Source: Puffinus mauretanicus (taxonomy: Eukaryota; Chordata; Aves; Procellariiformes; Procellariidae). Taken from it: 64,000 bases of DNA. Below are positions 59,731-64,000 of the stretch, one piece after another. A program made the translations under genes and the position numbers. The stretch's first letter is position 1. Every line of letters starts with the position of its first letter. Location: positions 1,922,001 through 1,986,000 of the forward strand of contig JAJKFH010001865.1 in NCBI GenBank assembly GCA_023333565.1, given 5' to 3'. Below the pieces are notes generated by a model. The model was not told the DNA's origin. It did not search any database and saw only the letters and a list, made by a program, of their open reading frames with translations.

Positions 59731-62700
59731 TAAGAAAAAGAGGGGACAACAATATAAGCGGGAATAGACAATAAAATTTGGTTCATAAAATAATTCTTTT
59801 CTGCAATGCATTTTTTTCATTGAAAACTGACAGAATTGTTAAAATCAGAATATTCAATCCAAAAATTAAGTTAGACTAAATCAGGATTGACAGTTCCTTC
59901 CAAGAATAGCCACTTAACAGGACTGGAATAGCTTACACTAGGGAAACCAATGAAAATAGGAAATAATTAATCAATGCTTATTGTAGAAATCAAGGAGAAA
60001 GAGCAGGAAGGAATATTAAATGAAGAGCAGCATTTATAAAAATATGTTGAAATTATGTTTGTCTTAGGCTAAAAATATTGAAGTAGTTTTAACAGAAGAT
60101 GAGATAAATGTTCATGGATTTTTATGGCTAGCAAAATTAATTATTATTTCTTTTTACTGAGAAATCCACTCAACGGTGGAAACCCCAGAGCAATTTTTAT
60201 AACTGTTATAATAATTTCTTAGTCCTGTGTTTTCTAGATTCCCAGTACTAATTTAATTTAATTGGCCTGTGCATTAACATGGAAGAAGCTTTCCCATTCC
60301 TTTTTTCCCTTGTCTTACTCTTTTTCATTTCTTGATTCATTATCAAGGAAATAAATTAGGAACCTGAATTCTCAGCAGTCTTCCCACACTTCTCAGTATT
60401 GGCCCAGCAGAGAAGTTTGAATACCTCAAGAAGCATGGCTTCTTCTGCATTTCTCATTGCTAGGGAGAGGCTGTCCCTTTCAAGCAGCTTTATGCCAAAC
60501 CCAAAATCTAGACTGATACAAGCTTTCCTCTCTTCACAGAATGTAAACAGAGAGGATCATCTGCTTTCCTCATCTGCTTTTCACTTCTTTTCAGCCTTCA
60601 TTTGTTTCTTTGAATAGAAATACCAGGCGGCTTTCAAGAATACAAATATGTTTAAAGTCAAAGTACTACTAAAAATAGGCTATAAGTAGTCATATTGTCT
60701 TATTAATCCTCTGCGCATGCCTGGTTGTTCCTCAGGACAACATACATTCCCCTGCATTGCTTAGTTTCAGATGACATTAGCATTAGATTTCTACAATTTT
60801 TCATGAGGGAGAAGTTTTCAGCCTTACCGAACTCCCACAATTGAAATCCTGTAAATGACATTTGTTAGTAGATGCTTTACAGCAAACTAGAATGAAGCCA
60901 TTAGTCTTTCAAGTTCTTACTTTAAAAAGGTTCTACCTAGGTGATACGATGGAGATCTGGAAAGTTTTGGTAGTTTTTTATTAAAGATTTTTTTTAAATC
61001 TTCATGCTTATTATTAAATACTTCTGCAAGACAAAAGTGCTGTAGAGTCCCTGAATACCACAGTTTCTCTTGAATAGGTGCCTGCTTATGGCTAAAGTTC
61101 ATTAACACAAACTTATGTAGCTATTAGATAATATGTATTTTTTATGTGCTAGTAGCTGAGACATTGTGAAGATGTGAAAATATGCACAGAACATCATTCT
61201 TAAGAATATACAAACGGACTTTACATTTAGAAAAGAGAAGGAAAATAGCTAAAAACCCAATTACACATAAGCTGCTTCAGAGGAGCATTTAAATCCCAAC
61301 GGATAATAAATATGATCAATACGTAATTAAAAAAACATACATATTTCTACCCTTAAAGATGGCTTTTATACTTCAGTTTCACTCTGCTTTAATTGACAGT
61401 GTCACTAATTTCTATCTGATTTTACTTAAGGTATATTAAAAAGCTGTGCAGTGATAAACAGAGCTTCCTGACTGTACAGCAATGAACTTCTGCTTTCTGT
61501 ATATTAGTTTCCCTCCAGTGGCTGTTATTGGCAACTTCAGGTCCAACTTGAGACAGATTTAATTGAGCATTAGTTAGGTTGGGTCTTACAGTAGTACATT
61601 GCTACAAATTATACCTTTATTCATGCCTAAATGGCCTTAATGAAGTCTTTAATGTTATTGAAATGCAAATGTAGAATTCAGTCCTTCTCTTAAATGGACA
61701 TGATTTGGTTCTTAATGTAGAGTGCCGAGGTTTCAGCACCGTTCTCTTGTCCTAGATTACGCATCAGGCTAGCAAGACCCTGAAAGCAGGGTGTACAGAG
61801 AGGAAAAGGTGGGTGAAGAGTGTGGTACTTGCCTTGTATGGGCAGCAGTCACCGTTTTATTTGTTGCATTGTGGCTCTCACAGCTGTAGTATGCTATCAC
61901 AGGCCTTTTCTTTAGTAGTGGTGAGTGGCAAAGCCAACATTGGAAGGTGTCGTAGACATTTTTAATTGTGAACACTATAGCCAGAAAGGAAAAAAAAGAA
62001 AAAAAAATAGAGGTGCTAGAAACTCTGGGATGTTCATTACGCTACGATGAGTTTCCCCTGATAATGCTTAATAACTTCCTGTGATGTTAGTGAAGCAATT
62101 GCATATATCGCATTCAAGTGGAATGTATTCCTTCTGTCTTATGACTTATTTATTTTCTTTATTATTAATTAATATTGGTTGAAAAACCAAAGTTTTGATA
62201 ACTACTGTCTTATTTTTTTTTCTTTAGGAAGAGTGGTAGCAAGGTAAAATCAGGCTGTTAAAAACACAATTAAGGAGCAAAGCATCCACCATGTGCTGCC
62301 TGGATTCTGTAGGCAGAGATGGGTCCTAGGGCTTTTCTACCACTGCTGCCTCTAGGAACTCTTTACGAAGCTGCTGAACTGCTTGAATAGATAGCATGCT
62401 TTGGCCAGGCTTGTTTGACATTTCCTCATGGCTATGCTTGGGCATGAGGGTGAGATCTGAAGTTCAAATGAGTTTGTAACTATTCGTAGTGCCTGTAGTG
62501 CCACCATGCAGGGGCCAGAGGAGATCCCAGAACAGGGTTTGAAATTTGTGATAGACTTCTTTTTGTAGCTGGAGACATTGTGCGCTTGGTGATCCCTGTA
62601 GTCAACAATTTTGATTGAAATTATGTCTGTTTCTTTTGGAACGGGAAACTACAGGTGTCAAGAGTTTTAGGGGTGCTGATGTGGGAAAAGTGCTCTAATT

Positions 62701-64000
62701 CACTAGCTCTTCTGCCTCCTGGGAAAAACAGCTGGCCATAGCCTCCAGAGGAAGCAGCCAGAGCTCTTTTGCCTTCTTCCCCCGTCATTTTGGGAGTCTG
62801 GTGATGCTTGTGGGAAGAGAGCAGCTGATACTATTTCTGTAAGAGAGAAGAGGTTCAAGATCTGTAAGAGATCATGGGAAAACTCTGCTTTTTCCTGCTC
62901 TTTTATGAAAGATAGGCCTACTCTTTTTCAACTTCTTATCCATATGTAGTTCCTGCAGGCTCTGTTGAGTTATCCCTTTACTTTGTTCTGCGAAGAACTC
63001 TACTTTTAAAGAAGCTGAGATATATGCAATTTGTCAGTAGAGAGAAGCTAATTGTCAAAAAGTGCTGCTCAACTGGATTTTGGATACTGAGTGAAGGAGG
63101 AGACTCTGATAGTCTTCAGCTCCAAATGACTACTACAAAACACAGGGCCAAAGGAAAAGGAAAGAGAATAGTATATGGAAAGCAAAAGCATTCTGGAAGG
63201 TTGTGTGGGTACAGTGTTTTGGGAGGCTGGAACAGATGTGAAGGCTTTGAAAACCATAAAACTAGTGTTGGCCGTGTAGGTCTCAAGACTAAAGTTACAT
63301 TACTCACTGTAAACTTGCAATGCTATCACACATACGTTGGATATGTTTCCATAGTGAGAATTCGGAGAGAGCTCAAAATCAGCACTTCCAAAAATAATGT
63401 TTTTTTTAAGCCCTTTGTACTGGGTTATTGTAAAGCTTGTTGGGTGTAATTTGAATCCTGATTGACAAAGCCAGAATCTTCCATCACACTGTTTCATGTG
63501 TGATTTTGGGGAGAAAAAAAAAATCTCTGAAATTGCATCATCTTAACTGGCAGTAACCACTTGCTATGCTGTTAGTAGTGGTTTCTTCTACTAAATAATA
63601 CCAACTTAGAGAAAAGCCTTTGTATAATGAAGGAGATAGGATTATACATGTGCATTTTTCTATAGTGGGGTGGTGACTAAGTCCAGCGCAACGCCAGCCA
63701 GTGCAAGCTGTGAGTGGCAAGGAAAGTAATTTCTTTAGGAGGGTGCTATATTCCTAGTTGAAATCCCTAAACAGACCTTATTCTTAGTTGGAGATTATCC
63801 TCTGTCTGAGGCAATGAATCGCTTTTCTTTAAAACTACCATGCTATCTTTGCCTTTCTCTCATATTTCTTTTGATGCATAAAAATTTACATTACAGAGTG
63901 AAAGTGCCATCTGTGAGATATTTTCAAAAACATCTACAGAATGTCCCTTCATGTTCACACCTTTCTTTCATTTTGATCACATATCTTATGTAGCGTGCTG
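59731..64000. other. Upstream flank, no identified gene
   Basis: AT-rich sequence without recognised repeats. A 141-codon plus-strand frame at 63024-63449 has no recognisable domain and no splice context. The stretch 62.3-63.0 kb is a little more GC-rich than its surroundings, but no exon could be argued. Confidence 0.5.

Noticed and set aside
63024..63449. 141-codon plus-strand open frame in the upstream flank
   Set aside because: No recognisable family and no splice signals; length is compatible with chance.

Overview
The window looks like vertebrate nuclear DNA, most likely from a bird. It is AT-rich, almost free of long open frames, and its recognisable repeats are CR1 non-LTR retrotransposon pieces. 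Several of these end in the octamer-type tail (ATTCTATG)n that is typical of avian CR1. Nothing bacterial, viral or operon-like is present.

Only one protein-coding exon is identified with confidence. It is the first exon of GNAL (Gs-type G protein alpha subunit, G-alpha-olf), in its long 'XL' form, on the minus strand at 52168-52615. It sits in a large CpG island (about 51690-53420). The exon encodes 149 full residues plus the first base of Gly150 and stops at a consensus splice donor, just where the P-loop begins. All sequence from 52167 down to 1 is therefore read as the start of a very long GNAL intron 1. Sequence above about 53.4 kb is upstream flank.

Layout: 1-11.6 kb is intronic, with a CR1 3' tail (882-1166) and two weak candidate plus-strand exons. 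A second, smaller CpG-rich island lies at 11.64-12.13 kb; it has a Kozak-context ATG, a strong plus-strand donor and a 27-bp tandem repeat. 12.1-32.3 kb is intronic, with one old diverged CR1 (17435-17875). 32.27-34.37 kb is a 2.1-kb 5'-truncated CR1 with a broken reverse transcriptase, minus strand. 34.4-51.7 kb is intronic, with short tandem repeats and a pair of ISRE-like motifs. 51.7-53.4 kb is the GNAL island, exon and promoter. 53.4-64 kb is upstream flank with two further CR1 pieces (55543-56086 and 59664-59730).

The most notable unexplained features are a perfect 38-bp-arm inverted repeat with a 2-nt loop in the GNAL promoter island, a (UG)8 tract touching the exon 1 splice donor, an in-frame 29-codon upstream ORF, and the orphan intronic CpG island. 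I found no new multi-gene system. The short-isoform first exon of GNAL, the shared exon 2 and the intron-nested CHMP1B gene known from mammals were not found.
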